DNA of 64,000 nucleotides from Pokkaliibacter sp046614695 (GTDB lineage Bacteria; Pseudomonadota; Gammaproteobacteria; Pseudomonadales; Balneatricaceae). Made by a program: the position numbers and the translations under genes. The notes below the pieces were generated by a model. That model saw only the letters and a program-made list of their open reading frames with translations, did no database searches and was not told where the DNA came from. Below, piece by piece: positions 17,611 to 27,311 of the stretch (positions are counted from its first letter, which is position 1; each line of letters starts with the position of its first letter). The DNA is taken from assembly GCF_046614695.1 (NCBI RefSeq), contig NZ_JBKKHQ010000001.1, positions 1 through 64,000 on the forward strand, read 5' to 3'.

Positions 17611-18309
17611 ATGAGTGAACAAAAGAACTCCCATGTCCTGAGCCGCCTGCTGATGGAAAGCGGTGGGGTAGAGGCCATGATTGCCCGTGACTCACCCACT
17701 CACCGGATTCTGACGGAAGAGGAGCGACATGCATCTTTGCGTGAGGCGCTTGCGCAAAAGCCTGCAGGTGAGACCTGGGTTTTTGGCTATGGATCACTGA
17801 TCTGGAACCCGACGATTCATCACATTGACTCCCAACCTGTGCGCATTCATGGCTGGCATCGTTCCTTTTGTCTGAGTGTGACTGCCGGGCGCGGCAGCCC
17901 GGAGCAACCGGGTCTGGTGCTGGCGTTGGATGAAGGTGGTAGCTGCTCGGGTGTGGCTTATCAGCTTGAAGAGGCGAATGTCTGGCGTGAGTTGGAATTA
18001 CTCTGGCGACGTGAGATGGTTTCCGGCGCTTATATCCCTCGCTGGCTGCCGATGCTATCCCTGACCGGTGAGGCGCGGGGTTATGGGCTGGCCTTCACCA
18101 TGGACCATGGGCATGAGCAATATGCCGGTGATTTAACTGAAGAAGAATTACTGTACCGTATTGCCTATGCAGGTGGTGCCTTGGGGAGTTGTGCAGAATA
18201 TCTCTTCCATACCTGCGAAGGATTACATCAGAGCGGCATCGCTGACCGCGATCTGGATCAGTTGGCACAAAGCGTCAAGGCTTATCAGGCGCAGGCCATT
18301 CATCGCTAA
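17611..18309 (+). CDS. ChaC-like gamma-glutamylcyclotransferase
   Basis: A 232-aa ChaC-family enzyme that cleaves glutathione to 5-oxoproline and Cys-Gly. The substrate-binding loop VFGYGSLIWNP (Y60-GSLIW) and the catalytic glutamate E135 in WRREMVSGAYIPRW are present. The N-terminal 45 residues are an extension before the fold. The ATG at 17611 has a weak ribosome site, so a slightly later start is possible. A bidirectional terminator separates it from the convergent EIIC-EAL gene. Confidence 0.88.
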   Translation: MSEQKNSHVLSRLLMESGGVEAMIARDSPTHRILTEEERHASLREALAQKPAGETWVFGYGSLIWNPTIHHIDSQPVRIHGWHRSFCLSVTAGRGSPEQPGLVLALDEGGSCSGVAYQLEEANVWRELELLWRREMVSGAYIPRWLPMLSLTGEARGYGLAFTMDHGHEQYAGDLTEEELLYRIAYAGGALGSCAEYLFHTCEGLHQSGIADRDLDQLAQSVKAYQAQAIHR

Positions 18310-18336
18310 GTGTTAACCCTCATCAAGTACTTATCA

Positions 18337-18377
18337 TAAAAAAAGCGCGACCCTGAAAATCCGGATCGCGCTTTTTT
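18337..18377. terminator. Bidirectional terminator, chaC-like / EIIC-EAL genes
   Basis: A 12-bp stem (AAAAAAGCGCGA / TCGCGCTTTTTT) with a 15-base loop lies between convergent genes, with A/T tracts on both sides. Confidence 0.88.
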
Positions 18378-18421
18378 CGTTAACCCCATTGCAGAGCCTG
18401 TTTGTCAGGGCAGTACCTGGC

Positions 18422-20647
18422 TCAAATACCCGCAATAATCTGTAGTTTGGGCTTGGCCGGACGAGGCATTTCCATTTCCTGCGTTGCCCAGCAGCCTTCG
18501 CAATAACTCATAAAATCGTTTTCATACAGCGGGCGGCTATGGAAGTAGCCCTGAAACAGCGTACAGCCCAAACGAATCAGTGCCTCGCGCTGGTCCGAGG
18601 TTTCCACAAACTCGGCAACCACATCCACTTGGCGACTATGACCAAGCGTGGTGATGGAGCGAATGATGTCAGCGTTGGTTTCATTCTTGAGTACGTCACG
18701 GGTGAGAGAGCCGTCAATCTTGATGGTGCCTACGCGGAAGCGGCGCAGGTGCATCAGCGAGGCATATCCCATGCCGAAATCATCCAGGGAGATCAATACG
18801 CCGCTGGCGGCCAGCTTGGCTAACGCATCATCCGCTTCAGGCGTTTCTGGCAGGGCGCTGGATTCCGTAATCTCAAGCTCAATTTCCTCGGGACGAAGAT
18901 CGTAACGTTCGAGGCTGCGAAGCAGGGTGGCGGGCAGTTCAGGATCGGTCAGCTGTAGCGGTGAGACGTTAATGGAAAGGCTGAGCTTTTTAAACTGGCG
19001 GTTCTTGCGGTTCATGCGGGCCTTGCAGGCACAGGCTTCTCGCAGCACCCATAGGCCTAGCGGGCGAATATCGCCGCTGTCTTCGGCCAGAGCGACGGCC
19101 AGCGCTGGCGATATGGCCCCATGTCGGCTGTGTTCCCAGCGCAGTAGCGCTTCCATGCCGACTACCTGACCCTGAATATCATGCTTTGGCTGATAGGCAA
19201 GGGTGAGCTGGCTCTTGTTCATGGCCTCGCACAAATCACGCAGTAGCCCGCGAGCCAGCACGCCAATCTGGTCATGGCGGCGAATCACTGGCTTGCGCTC
19301 ACGTCCACCCGTCAGAATCAGGTGGGTGGCCTTGCTCATCAGCTGCTGATGCTGATCACGGCGGATCGCTTCCGCTTTGCGCACAAAAGGCAAATACACC
19401 AGTGCGCTGATGCCAATGGCGATGACCTGCAGGAAGGCGCCGCGCCAGGATTCGGTGATCAGCAGGCCTGAAATGATCGGAGGCGTAGACCAGGGAATAT
19501 CAAGGTTATGCAGGCTGATAAAACCGCTGCTGACGGCTGAAAGCGCCAGAATCGTCAGCAGTTGAGGAATAAGCAGGAAGGGGATCAGGTAGAGCGGAGA
19601 CCAGATTACCGGGAGGCCAAAAAGGATAACTTCGTTGATGTTAAACAGAGAGGGTATCAGGCTCAGACGAGCGACCTTGTATTGCTGACCTTCCTGAGTG
19701 GCGATAAAAATGGCCAGTATTAAACCCAGCGTTGCGCCACTACCGCCAATCAAAACCATGGAAGTGATTAACGTTCGGGAGGCGAGGCCCGCTTCCGGGC
19801 TGCCGAAAATCTGCGGGAAAAAACTGTCAATCAAGTGGCCGCCATGCACCCCAACAAACCACACGACCTGGTTGATCACCGAGGCCAGAAGAGTGTTGAG
19901 CCAGAATCCGGCGCCTGAGTGCTGAAAGGTGTCGATTAAGTCCGCAATCGGCTGTTCAGAAAAATGAATCTGCTTCACCAGCAGGCTGGCGCCAACCAGC
20001 AGCGCCCCGATCAGCAAAATGGCTGGAGTGAGTCTGAGCGTGTGGTAAACGATGATGTCGCTCTCATAAGGTGCTTTATTCACCCAGCGAATCTTGACGG
20101 CGAGGCGCAACAACTCTGTCGACAGCCCGCCGATGAGAATGCCGACCAGCACGCTGCTGTGGCCGAATTTAAGGCTGGTGCCGGAGACCGCGAGAATGCA
20201 CATGACGAAGTTAACCATCGCCGACATGCCAACCAGCATGGGCGGAAGGTTGTCGCCTGAGTCATTCACAGGCAGGCGTAAAGTCAGATGAATCGCCACC
20301 AAAACGGCAATCACCAACCCATAAATGCCCTGTGTTGCCTGAACCATCGCCTGTAAGGGCGCCATCCATTGCTCGCCAAATGCCCAGGCCATAAGGGTGG
20401 TGTAGCCAGGCCATGGAAAGTGCTGAAAGAGTTCAGCGGCTGCGCCGAACAAGGTCAGGGGTAGCAAAATAATGTAGCTGTCGCGTATAGCCATCAACCA
20501 GCCGTGGGCATGCCTTTTCATGCGCGCGCCCACGGTGCAGTTGCCATTCAGCATGGGTAATCTCCCGGTGTTACTCATACTCACCAATACAACCGGCATC
20601 CGCATCCGATGTTGTTCTGTGTGGTGGTCATACGACGTTTGTTGCAT
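18422..20647 (-). CDS. PTS EIIC membrane domain fused to EAL c-di-GMP phosphodiesterase
   Basis: A 741-aa fusion. Residues about 45-430 form a PTS EIIC of the lactose/cellobiose type: many hydrophobic helices, the GVHGG motif (WFVGVHGGHLIDSFF) and the FNINEVILFGLPV motif that shapes the sugar site. Residues about 470-730 form an EAL domain with the catalytic set present: MEALLRW, SINVSP, ELEITES, SLDDFGMGY, KIDGS, VVAEFVET (the second residue is F where many have G) and LFQGYFHSRP. It probably couples binding or passage of a sugar to c-di-GMP hydrolysis. No EIIA or EIIB gene is nearby, so a sensor role is more likely than transport. The start is uncertain; ATG 20578 (MSNTGRL) or 20521 (MKRHAHGW) are alternatives. 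Confidence 0.87.
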   Translation of the reverse strand: MQQTSYDHHTEQHRMRMPVVLVSMSNTGRLPMLNGNCTVGARMKRHAHGWLMAIRDSYIILLPLTLFGAAAELFQHFPWPGYTTLMAWAFGEQWMAPLQAMVQATQGIYGLVIAVLVAIHLTLRLPVNDSGDNLPPMLVGMSAMVNFVMCILAVSGTSLKFGHSSVLVGILIGGLSTELLRLAVKIRWVNKAPYESDIIVYHTLRLTPAILLIGALLVGASLLVKQIHFSEQPIADLIDTFQHSGAGFWLNTLLASVINQVVWFVGVHGGHLIDSFFPQIFGSPEAGLASRTLITSMVLIGGSGATLGLILAIFIATQEGQQYKVARLSLIPSLFNINEVILFGLPVIWSPLYLIPFLLIPQLLTILALSAVSSGFISLHNLDIPWSTPPIISGLLITESWRGAFLQVIAIGISALVYLPFVRKAEAIRRDQHQQLMSKATHLILTGGRERKPVIRRHDQIGVLARGLLRDLCEAMNKSQLTLAYQPKHDIQGQVVGMEALLRWEHSRHGAISPALAVALAEDSGDIRPLGLWVLREACACKARMNRKNRQFKKLSLSINVSPLQLTDPELPATLLRSLERYDLRPEEIELEITESSALPETPEADDALAKLAASGVLISLDDFGMGYASLMHLRRFRVGTIKIDGSLTRDVLKNETNADIIRSITTLGHSRQVDVVAEFVETSDQREALIRLGCTLFQGYFHSRPLYENDFMSYCEGCWATQEMEMPRPAKPKLQIIAGI

Positions 20648-20734
20648 GGGTGACCGCGAAAAAGCGCCAAAAAGGCTTATGTAACCAGAAAAATGGCTAT
20701 TTAAACTCTGTCAATCTTTTTATTGGGTTATGTA

Positions 20735-20757
20735 AATCAATTGTTTAACCATTGATT
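20735..20757. promoter_or_regulatory. Inverted repeat in the divergent EIIC-EAL / NolX-like region
   Basis: AATCAAT-N9-ATTGATT, perfect 7-bp arms, within the AT-rich 280-bp region between two divergent genes. It is a candidate operator for either gene; the binding factor is unknown. Confidence 0.3.
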
Positions 20758-20930
20758 ATTTCTGAATGTAAAATTTTGAAGTGCAATGTTTGTTATCTTG
20801 CGTAACGAATCTCTTTGTAAGCAAAGCGTTCGGGTGTAGGAGTCTTGTTGTAATGCTGTAGTAACGCGGAACCTGGGCATATAGCGCACCACAAAAGGAT
20901 CAACCAGGATTGTGTCCTGCGAGGAAATGT

Positions 20931-23204
20931 ATGCACGTATCGAATCGCTCAATAACCACCCCCGAAACCACTTTGACGCCATTGGCGGAAAAGCAGGTTG
21001 AGGCGCAGCTGAAGCAGAATCCGCCTGCTGCAGTGAATAGCAAGGTGGTGAACTTTGGTGGCCATCGCCATCAGGGGAGCGCTCGTGCATCTGAGCAGGG
21101 CAGTTCCACTCTTACCGAAATCATGGATAAAGATGCCGATAGCGGTGTCTCGGTGCTGGGCCATATTGCTCAGTTTATTGGTCAGCGTCAGTCCGTTGAC
21201 CGCGATGCAGGTGGCTCCGTTCTACAAGGGTTACTCGGCGACGATGACGGCACAGTGGATGCTGATGACGAAGGTGATACTCAGCCGCCCGTGTCATTGG
21301 CACCAGTAACTGAAGTCTCTAAACCTATTGCCACCTCCACTTCATTCTCCAGCGCGCCGACCAGCAGTATTCTGCCGACAGTACAAAGTGCTGACTTTCT
21401 GGATGAGTCTGTCTACTCGCAGGCGGATGAACTTAAAGGCTGGGGCAGTATGGTGCAGAGCCTGCCGGCTGATCAGCGTCTGCAGGCGCAAAAGCAGTTG
21501 AACCGCCCCATCGCTGCGGCTCGTATGGCGGCCGAGGGCGGTATGGATGGCGCTAAAGCTCGCGCTTTCATCGATAGCAACCCTGCGCTAAAAGCGGCCA
21601 TTGATATGGGCAAGCCAGGCAGCAAGATGGAAGGCAAGATTACTGAGGGCAAGTGTGAAGCCTTTGCTGATCGTATGCAGCGCTCACGCTCTGCCGCCAG
21701 TAAAGAGCTGCGGGATTATGTACGGAATAACCCACTGGCAGATGATCAGTCATTGCAGATGGTTCGTTCTGCAGCTGTGTTGCGTGCCAATGAACCACTG
21801 ACCCGCGCTGCCGATCCCCGTTACGCTACCGGCACCACCAAACTCCAGAACGTCACCAGTGATGCCGGATTGAAATCGCTGTTTGAAGATAACGCCGGAC
21901 TGGGTTCATCGCTTCAGCAATCTGCCCGTATGTTCAGTGAACCAGGTTTCATGAGCCAGATCGCAGAGCCTACCTTGTCCAATAGCTCCAGTGATCAACG
22001 CATTACCGCTGACAGTATCGACCAGTGGATGCGCCATCAGGCGCCACGCAATGGCGGTGAGTTTGCATCCATGCTGAGCGATGCTGCCAGCGTAAATGCA
22101 GTGGCTGATACTGACATCAGCCAGCTGACGGATGATGTGTTCAATAACCCTGAGCACTACAGCGGTGCGCAGAAATCGGCTCTGCTGATTCGTCTCCAGC
22201 AGGCTGACAAACTGCTGCAGGGGCAAGGCAGCAAGACCGACTCGTTACGCTCCGGCCTCGGCGAGCATATTGGCCAGTTACGACAAGATCGTGATGTACA
22301 GGCCTACATGAGCAGTGTGGTTCCCGCTCAGGAGCGTGAGCTGATCAGTATTGATCCTGCCATGGCGAATGCAGCCAAGAGCCGCTTTGCCAATATCGCT
22401 ACCGGCTCCCAGCTGGAGAAGGACATGCAGTCCATCCAGCAGCATTGGGTGAAGTCCAACAAGGACAAAAAACCTGATGAGCGTAATCCGATTGATTACT
22501 CGGCGGCGATCGGCAGCCTCGAAAACGAATTACAGCTGCACCGTGATCTCAGCTCGACCGGGCAGGTGCCGACCACGGCTCAGGTGATTTCGACCAAACC
22601 TGAACTCAGTGAAATGATTCAGCGCTCCTATCAGAGCTTTGGTCAGGGCAGCATGCTGCGCGCCACGCTAAAAGAGAAAGGTGCGTCCCCAGAGCAGGCC
22701 GTACTTAAGGCAGATCAGAAAAAAGCGATCTATGAACTGGCCATGCCGGGGTCTAACAAGTCAGCGCTGCAGCAGGACTATCTGAATCACGGGGTTGAGG
22801 CGTTAAAAGACAGTAAAAAAGGGGCAGAGCTGATCAGGCAGCAAGTGGGTGAAGGTGGTTCGGAGCTGTCGCTGCTGGATGCTGCTTCCAGCGATAGTTT
22901 GTCGCAACGTCTGGGGCTCAGCTCACAACAGGTACAGCCTTTGTCCATGCACTCTGCCGGTCTGGGGCGAATGAGTGCGAATACCTCTTCCATGATTGCC
23001 AGTCAGCCGCAATGGCTGGCGGGAACATCGCTAGGCTCCAAGCTTGGTGGCATGGCGGCGCCACTCGACCGCTTGCTCGGTAATGTGGTGGGCGCTTCGG
23101 ATCAGGCGCGCAGTATGCTGGGTGGCCTTAGTGAACAGCGCAATAATAAGCAGCTACTGCAGCAGGTTCATGGCCTCTGTGATCAGCTGGGTATTCAGGC
23201 CTGA
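20931..23204 (+). CDS. Large polar protein resembling NolX/HrpF type III translocators
   Basis: A 757-aa protein without signal peptide. ATG 20931 is chosen because GAGGA lies 5 nt upstream. The first 170 residues are disordered, Ser/Thr/Pro/Asp-rich. The middle carries segments that resemble the NolX/HrpF family, such as LTDDVFNNPEHYSGAQKSAL followed by a long Gln-rich helical run and DRDVQAYMSSVVP. The C-terminus has a Gly/Ala/Ser-rich moderately hydrophobic stretch (about 690-735), as in translocon proteins. NolX/HrpF proteins are secreted by type III systems and insert into host membranes. No secretion apparatus gene is present in this window, so the assignment rests on weak similarity seen by eye. 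It is divergent from the EIIC-EAL gene. Confidence 0.45.
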   Translation: MHVSNRSITTPETTLTPLAEKQVEAQLKQNPPAAVNSKVVNFGGHRHQGSARASEQGSSTLTEIMDKDADSGVSVLGHIAQFIGQRQSVDRDAGGSVLQGLLGDDDGTVDADDEGDTQPPVSLAPVTEVSKPIATSTSFSSAPTSSILPTVQSADFLDESVYSQADELKGWGSMVQSLPADQRLQAQKQLNRPIAAARMAAEGGMDGAKARAFIDSNPALKAAIDMGKPGSKMEGKITEGKCEAFADRMQRSRSAASKELRDYVRNNPLADDQSLQMVRSAAVLRANEPLTRAADPRYATGTTKLQNVTSDAGLKSLFEDNAGLGSSLQQSARMFSEPGFMSQIAEPTLSNSSSDQRITADSIDQWMRHQAPRNGGEFASMLSDAASVNAVADTDISQLTDDVFNNPEHYSGAQKSALLIRLQQADKLLQGQGSKTDSLRSGLGEHIGQLRQDRDVQAYMSSVVPAQERELISIDPAMANAAKSRFANIATGSQLEKDMQSIQQHWVKSNKDKKPDERNPIDYSAAIGSLENELQLHRDLSSTGQVPTTAQVISTKPELSEMIQRSYQSFGQGSMLRATLKEKGASPEQAVLKADQKKAIYELAMPGSNKSALQQDYLNHGVEALKDSKKGAELIRQQVGEGGSELSLLDAASSDSLSQRLGLSSQQVQPLSMHSAGLGRMSANTSSMIASQPQWLAGTSLGSKLGGMAAPLDRLLGNVVGASDQARSMLGGLSEQRNNKQLLQQVHGLCDQLGIQA

Positions 23205-23327
23205 CCAGCCACGGGGCATGGGCGAACGCCAGCGGCCTTATCCTATCGCCTCATTGACCTCCCGAATGACAAGAGAGATCCTTATAGGCTTGCTCTATGA
23301 ATCTCACTCTCTTTTTATGGCCCCGGC

Positions 23328-23780
23328 ATGACGACAGCAGCAACTGAAACCTCAACAGCATTTCTGGTGGGCGACCTAGCCCGAACCATGCGCCGGGAGT
23401 TTCAGCGAGAGCTGGAGCGTGTTACCGATGAGCCTCGCCTGACCTTTGCCCAAGCCAAGGCGCTAATGCATATCGCCAAGACTCCCGGTTTGCGGCAGGT
23501 CGATTTGGCGGAGCGTCTTGAAGTTCAGCCCATCACTCTTGCTCGATTGCTGGATTTGCTCGCCAGCTCGGGTCTGGTGGAGCGTCGAGCTGATCCGGAG
23601 GATCGTCGTGCGCACCGGTTGTTTCTCTGTGATGGCGCTGAAGAGTGCATGAAGCTCGTTGAAATGGCGGCGAGCCGGATTCGTGAGCGGCTGGTAAAGG
23701 ACATGTCGGATGAGCAGGTCGTGCTGTTGCAGCAGGCACTGAAAAAGATGACGACCAATTTGATAGAGACGGCAGAGTAG
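23328..23780 (+). CDS. MarR family transcriptional regulator
   Basis: A 150-aa winged-helix regulator. The recognition region is LRQVDLAERLEVQPITLARLLDLLASSGLVERR (about 57-90), and the wing contains the family signature DPEDRRAHRLFL. Flanking helices form the dimer interface. No gene with an obvious target role is adjacent, so the ligand and regulon are unknown. The ribosome site before ATG 23328 is poor. Confidence 0.88.
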   Translation: MTTAATETSTAFLVGDLARTMRREFQRELERVTDEPRLTFAQAKALMHIAKTPGLRQVDLAERLEVQPITLARLLDLLASSGLVERRADPEDRRAHRLFLCDGAEECMKLVEMAASRIRERLVKDMSDEQVVLLQQALKKMTTNLIETAE

Positions 23781-23826
23781 TCAGGGTGCGGCTGTTAGCC
23801 AAAGCAGTGGGCATCAGTGAGGCAAT

Positions 23827-23854
23827 AAAAAACGGGCACCGAGGTGCCCGTTTT
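23827..23854. terminator. Bidirectional terminator, marR-like / icd
   Basis: A 12-bp perfect stem (AAAACGGGCACC / GGTGCCCGTTTT) with a 2-base loop between convergent genes. Confidence 0.9.
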
Positions 23855-23874
23855 GCTGTCTCTGGAAGACGTAC

Positions 23875-26097
23875 TTACAGAGAAGCGATAGCTGCGTTCA
23901 GGGTGGCGCTTGGACGCATTGCCTTGGCTGCCAGCTCAGGATTTGGACGGTAGTAACCGCCGATATCCTGCGCAGGGCCTTGCGCACCGTTCAACTCGCC
24001 AACAATCTTGCCTTCGTTTTCGGTCAGGGTTTTCGCCAGAGGCGCAAAACGCGCTTTCAGCTCAGCATCGCTGTCCTGCTTGGCCAGCTCTTCTGCCCAG
24101 AACATGGCCAGATAGAAGTGGCTGCCACGGTTGTCGATTTCACCGACTTTACGGGAAGGTGACTTGTTCTCGTCCAGGAAGCGCGCAGTGGCTTTGTCCA
24201 GCGTATCGGCCAGTACCTGAGCCTTGTCGTTCTTGAAGACTTGAGCCAAATGCTCGAAAGACACCGCCAGTGCCAGGAATTCACCCAGGGAATCCCAGCG
24301 CAGGTAGTTTTCTTCTTCGAACTGCTGCACGTGCTTAGGTGCAGAGCCGCCAGCACCGGTCTCGAATAGACCGCCGCCATTCATCAGAGGAACGATAGAC
24401 AGCATCTTGGCAGAAGTGCCGAGCTCCAGAATGGGGAACAGGTCAGTCAGGTAGTCACGCAGAACGTTACCAGTGACGGAGATAGTGTCCTGACCGTCTT
24501 TCAGGCGTTTCAGAGTGAAGCGGGTCGCTTCAACCGGTGCCATGATGGGCAGTTCCAGACCTGAAGTATCGTGCTCTTTCAGGTACTCGTTCACTTTCTT
24601 GATGATTTCAGCATCGTGTGCGCGAGCGCTGTCGAGCCAGAATACGGTAGGCACTTTGGTCGCACGGGCACGGTTAACGGCCAGCTTGACCCAGTCACGG
24701 ATCGGCGCATCCTTGGTCTGACACATACGGAAGATGTCGCCCGCACCAACGCTGTGCTCCATCAGTACAGTGCCGCTGGCATCAACCACCTGGACTTTAC
24801 CTTCTGCCTTGATTTCGAAGGTCTTGTCGTGTGAGCCGTATTCTTCGGCTTTCTGCGCCATCAGACCAACGTTAGGCACGGTGCCCATGGTCTTGGGATC
24901 AAACGCACCATTTTCTTTACAGAAGTTGATGGTTTCCTGATAGACGCCAGCGTAGCAGCGATCAGGGATGATGAACTTGGTGTCATGAGTCTTGTCATCA
25001 GCACCCCACATCTGACCGGAGGTACGGATCGCTGCAGGCATGGAGGCATCAATGATGACATCGCTGGGCACGTGCAGGTTAGTGATGCCTTTGGCGGAGT
25101 TAACCATCGCCATGGCAGGACGCTCTTTGTAGCAGGCTTCGATGTCCGCTTCGATTTCTGCTTTCTTCTCAGCAGGCAGGTTTTCAATCTTCGCGACCAG
25201 ATCACCAAAACCGGTGTTGGCATCAACGCCCAGCTCTTTCAGGGTGGCAGCGTGTTTTTCAAACACAGGAGCGTAGAAAGTAGTGACGGCATGGCCAAAC
25301 ATGATGGGGTCAGAGACTTTCATCATGGTGGCTTTCAGGTGCAGAGAGTAAAGCACGCCTTTGTCTTTGGCATCGGCGATCTGCTCGGTCAGGAAGGAGC
25401 GCAGTGCAGTGCAGTTCATCACGGCGCTGTCGATCACTTCACCCGCCAACAGAGCGGTTTTCTCTTTCAGCACGTTGATGCTGCCGTCGTTCGCGACGAA
25501 CTGGATTTTAACGGTGGTCGCTTCAGGCACAGTCACGGACTGCTCGCTGCCGTAGAAGTCGTTGGCATCCATGTGGGATACGTGAGACTTGGAGTCCTTG
25601 CTCCAGGCGCCCATGGAATGCGGGTGCTTGCGTGCGTACTGCTTAACGGAAGCAGGCGCGCGTCGGTCAGAGTTACCTTCACGCAGCACAGGGTTTACTG
25701 CAGAGCCCTTGATCTTGTCGTAGGTCGCCTTGATGGCTTTTTCTTCGTCAGTTTTTGGCTCAGCCGGATACTCAGGCAGGGCATAGCCTTTGGCCTGCAG
25801 TTCCTTGATGGTGGCACGCAGCTGAGGAACAGAAGCACTGATGTTAGGCAGCTTGATGATGTTGGCATCGGCTTTCAGGGTCATTTCGCCCAGCTCGGCC
25901 AACGCATCAGGAATGCGCTGTTCTTCTTTCAGGTATTGGGAAAAGTTGGCGATGACACGGCCGGAGAGAGAAATATCGCGGGTTTCGACGGTCACATCAG
26001 CCGCTTTGGCGTAGGCCTGGATAATCGGCAGAAGAGAGTAGGTGGCTAATGCTGGGGCTTCGTCGGTCTCGGTATAAATAATCTTAGGTGTATCCAT
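23875..26097 (-). CDS. icd: NADP-dependent isocitrate dehydrogenase, monomeric type
   Basis: A 740-aa monomeric isocitrate dehydrogenase, which oxidatively decarboxylates isocitrate to 2-oxoglutarate in the TCA cycle. The length and sequence (IIYTETDEAPALATYSLLPI at the N-terminus; EGNSDRRAPASVKQYARKHP, the substrate-binding Ser/Arg region; IPDRCYAGVYQ) match the Azotobacter/Corynebacterium class, not the dimeric 45-kDa class. ATG 26097 (MDTPKIIY) is preferred over 26133 because AGGAAG lies just upstream. Monocistronic. Confidence 0.95.
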   Translation of the reverse strand: MDTPKIIYTETDEAPALATYSLLPIIQAYAKAADVTVETRDISLSGRVIANFSQYLKEEQRIPDALAELGEMTLKADANIIKLPNISASVPQLRATIKELQAKGYALPEYPAEPKTDEEKAIKATYDKIKGSAVNPVLREGNSDRRAPASVKQYARKHPHSMGAWSKDSKSHVSHMDANDFYGSEQSVTVPEATTVKIQFVANDGSINVLKEKTALLAGEVIDSAVMNCTALRSFLTEQIADAKDKGVLYSLHLKATMMKVSDPIMFGHAVTTFYAPVFEKHAATLKELGVDANTGFGDLVAKIENLPAEKKAEIEADIEACYKERPAMAMVNSAKGITNLHVPSDVIIDASMPAAIRTSGQMWGADDKTHDTKFIIPDRCYAGVYQETINFCKENGAFDPKTMGTVPNVGLMAQKAEEYGSHDKTFEIKAEGKVQVVDASGTVLMEHSVGAGDIFRMCQTKDAPIRDWVKLAVNRARATKVPTVFWLDSARAHDAEIIKKVNEYLKEHDTSGLELPIMAPVEATRFTLKRLKDGQDTISVTGNVLRDYLTDLFPILELGTSAKMLSIVPLMNGGGLFETGAGGSAPKHVQQFEEENYLRWDSLGEFLALAVSFEHLAQVFKNDKAQVLADTLDKATARFLDENKSPSRKVGEIDNRGSHFYLAMFWAEELAKQDSDAELKARFAPLAKTLTENEGKIVGELNGAQGPAQDIGGYYRPNPELAAKAMRPSATLNAAIASL

Positions 26098-26498
26098 ATT
26101 TCTTCCTACGGAGTTAGCGGTATGTAGAGACATGCAGCCATGGGCGCAGAGGTAGCAGGCGGGACCAGCGAGGGCCCAACCCTCTCACGGCATGTGTGCC
26201 ACGAGCCCTGATCTGATCATCTGTGTTTTCCGTGTACTTTGGGAAAAGTCGCTTTCGAAAAACGATGCCGTTCAGAACAGGCGCGAAAATCATCGGGTGC
26301 ACTCGACACCGTCGGGAATTGTACAGTTATAGGCGCTGAAACGATACCGGACGGGGCATGCGCCATTAGTCTATTAGGTGATTGAGAATCTGGGTAGCCT
26401 GATTTTCCATGAAGCGGTATTTAATTCGCTGGGGTCATTCCACCCAGACTGTCATCACGAATTGTTTTTGGGAGGAGAAACGCCGTTAGGCAAGTCCA
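26098..26498. other. Gene-free region upstream of icd
   Basis: About 400 bp between the mobA stop and the icd start, both on the minus strand. It should contain the icd promoter. TACAAT on the minus strand near 26325 could be a -10, but no well-spaced -35 is seen. No RNA gene or repeat was recognised. Confidence 0.4.
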
Positions 26499-27128
26499 TT
26501 ACTCCATTCCATTTAATAACTCAGGCGTATTGATGTTACTCAGGGCGAGGTCATCGTCCGGCCAGTCGAGATAGGTGATCCCTAATTGCTCGGCAACGAA
26601 TTTGAAACGCCGCTCACCATCAACAAATGCCTGATATAAAGGCGCATACCAAAGGGTTGGAATGCAGCTAAAAAGCGGCTGGGGGAAACCGTGTTGGCGC
26701 AGCATCACCGGGGAGCCGTGGTGAATCAGTGTGTTGATCACCGCTTCAGAAAGCCGCGGTGCATCGCACGGCAGAATCAGGCTGCGCCCATGACTTGCGA
26801 TACTCAACCCGGCAAGAATACCGGTTAACGGTCCGGGATAAGCCGTTGAACTTGAGTCATCCAGTGCCTGCAGCATGCCCTCATCACTCACAATCCGGTC
26901 TGCGCGTTGCCGGTAAAACTCCTGATTACGGTTACAGGAAATAATGACTTCTTGCACCCTGGGGCGAACGACATCAGTCACATAGTCCACCAGCGCCTTG
27001 CCTTGCCAGAGCACGATGCCTTTATCCTGACCACCCATGCGGCTTCCCTGGCCGCCGGCGAGAATAATGGCACTGACAGCGGAGCCAGGTTTCAGGGTTG
27101 AGTTCTGCTGATTGGTTGTTACAGACAT
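26499..27128 (-). CDS. mobA: Molybdenum cofactor guanylyltransferase
   Basis: A 209-aa MobA, which attaches GMP from GTP to molybdopterin to form the MGD cofactor. The nucleotide-binding loop AIILAGGQGSRMGGQDKGIV (about 21-40) with the conserved Lys, and LILPCDAPRLS (metal-binding Asp) are diagnostic. The length is normal. The ribosome site is weak. The neighbouring genes are unrelated; no other molybdenum genes are in the window. Confidence 0.93.
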   Translation of the reverse strand: MSVTTNQQNSTLKPGSAVSAIILAGGQGSRMGGQDKGIVLWQGKALVDYVTDVVRPRVQEVIISCNRNQEFYRQRADRIVSDEGMLQALDDSSSTAYPGPLTGILAGLSIASHGRSLILPCDAPRLSEAVINTLIHHGSPVMLRQHGFPQPLFSCIPTLWYAPLYQAFVDGERRFKFVAEQLGITYLDWPDDDLALSNINTPELLNGME

Positions 27129-27311
27129 AACCGGTTTACTGTTTTCCTGAATTCAACGAACGAAGGCGATTGCGGCGGCTGTAAATGCCGGGTGGTTGCT
27201 GCCGTTATCCTGAGCGGGCATGCTGGCGGGGTCAATTCCCGCTGACAGTTTTCTGCCCTCAGGTTTCTGTCTGATCAGGGAAATGCTCTTCATCTCAAGC
27301 AAGGAAGTCTT

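Noticed and set aside
24985..26049. Long plus-strand frame opposite icd
   Set aside because: It is the antisense of the well-recognised isocitrate dehydrogenase gene, with no family features of its own.
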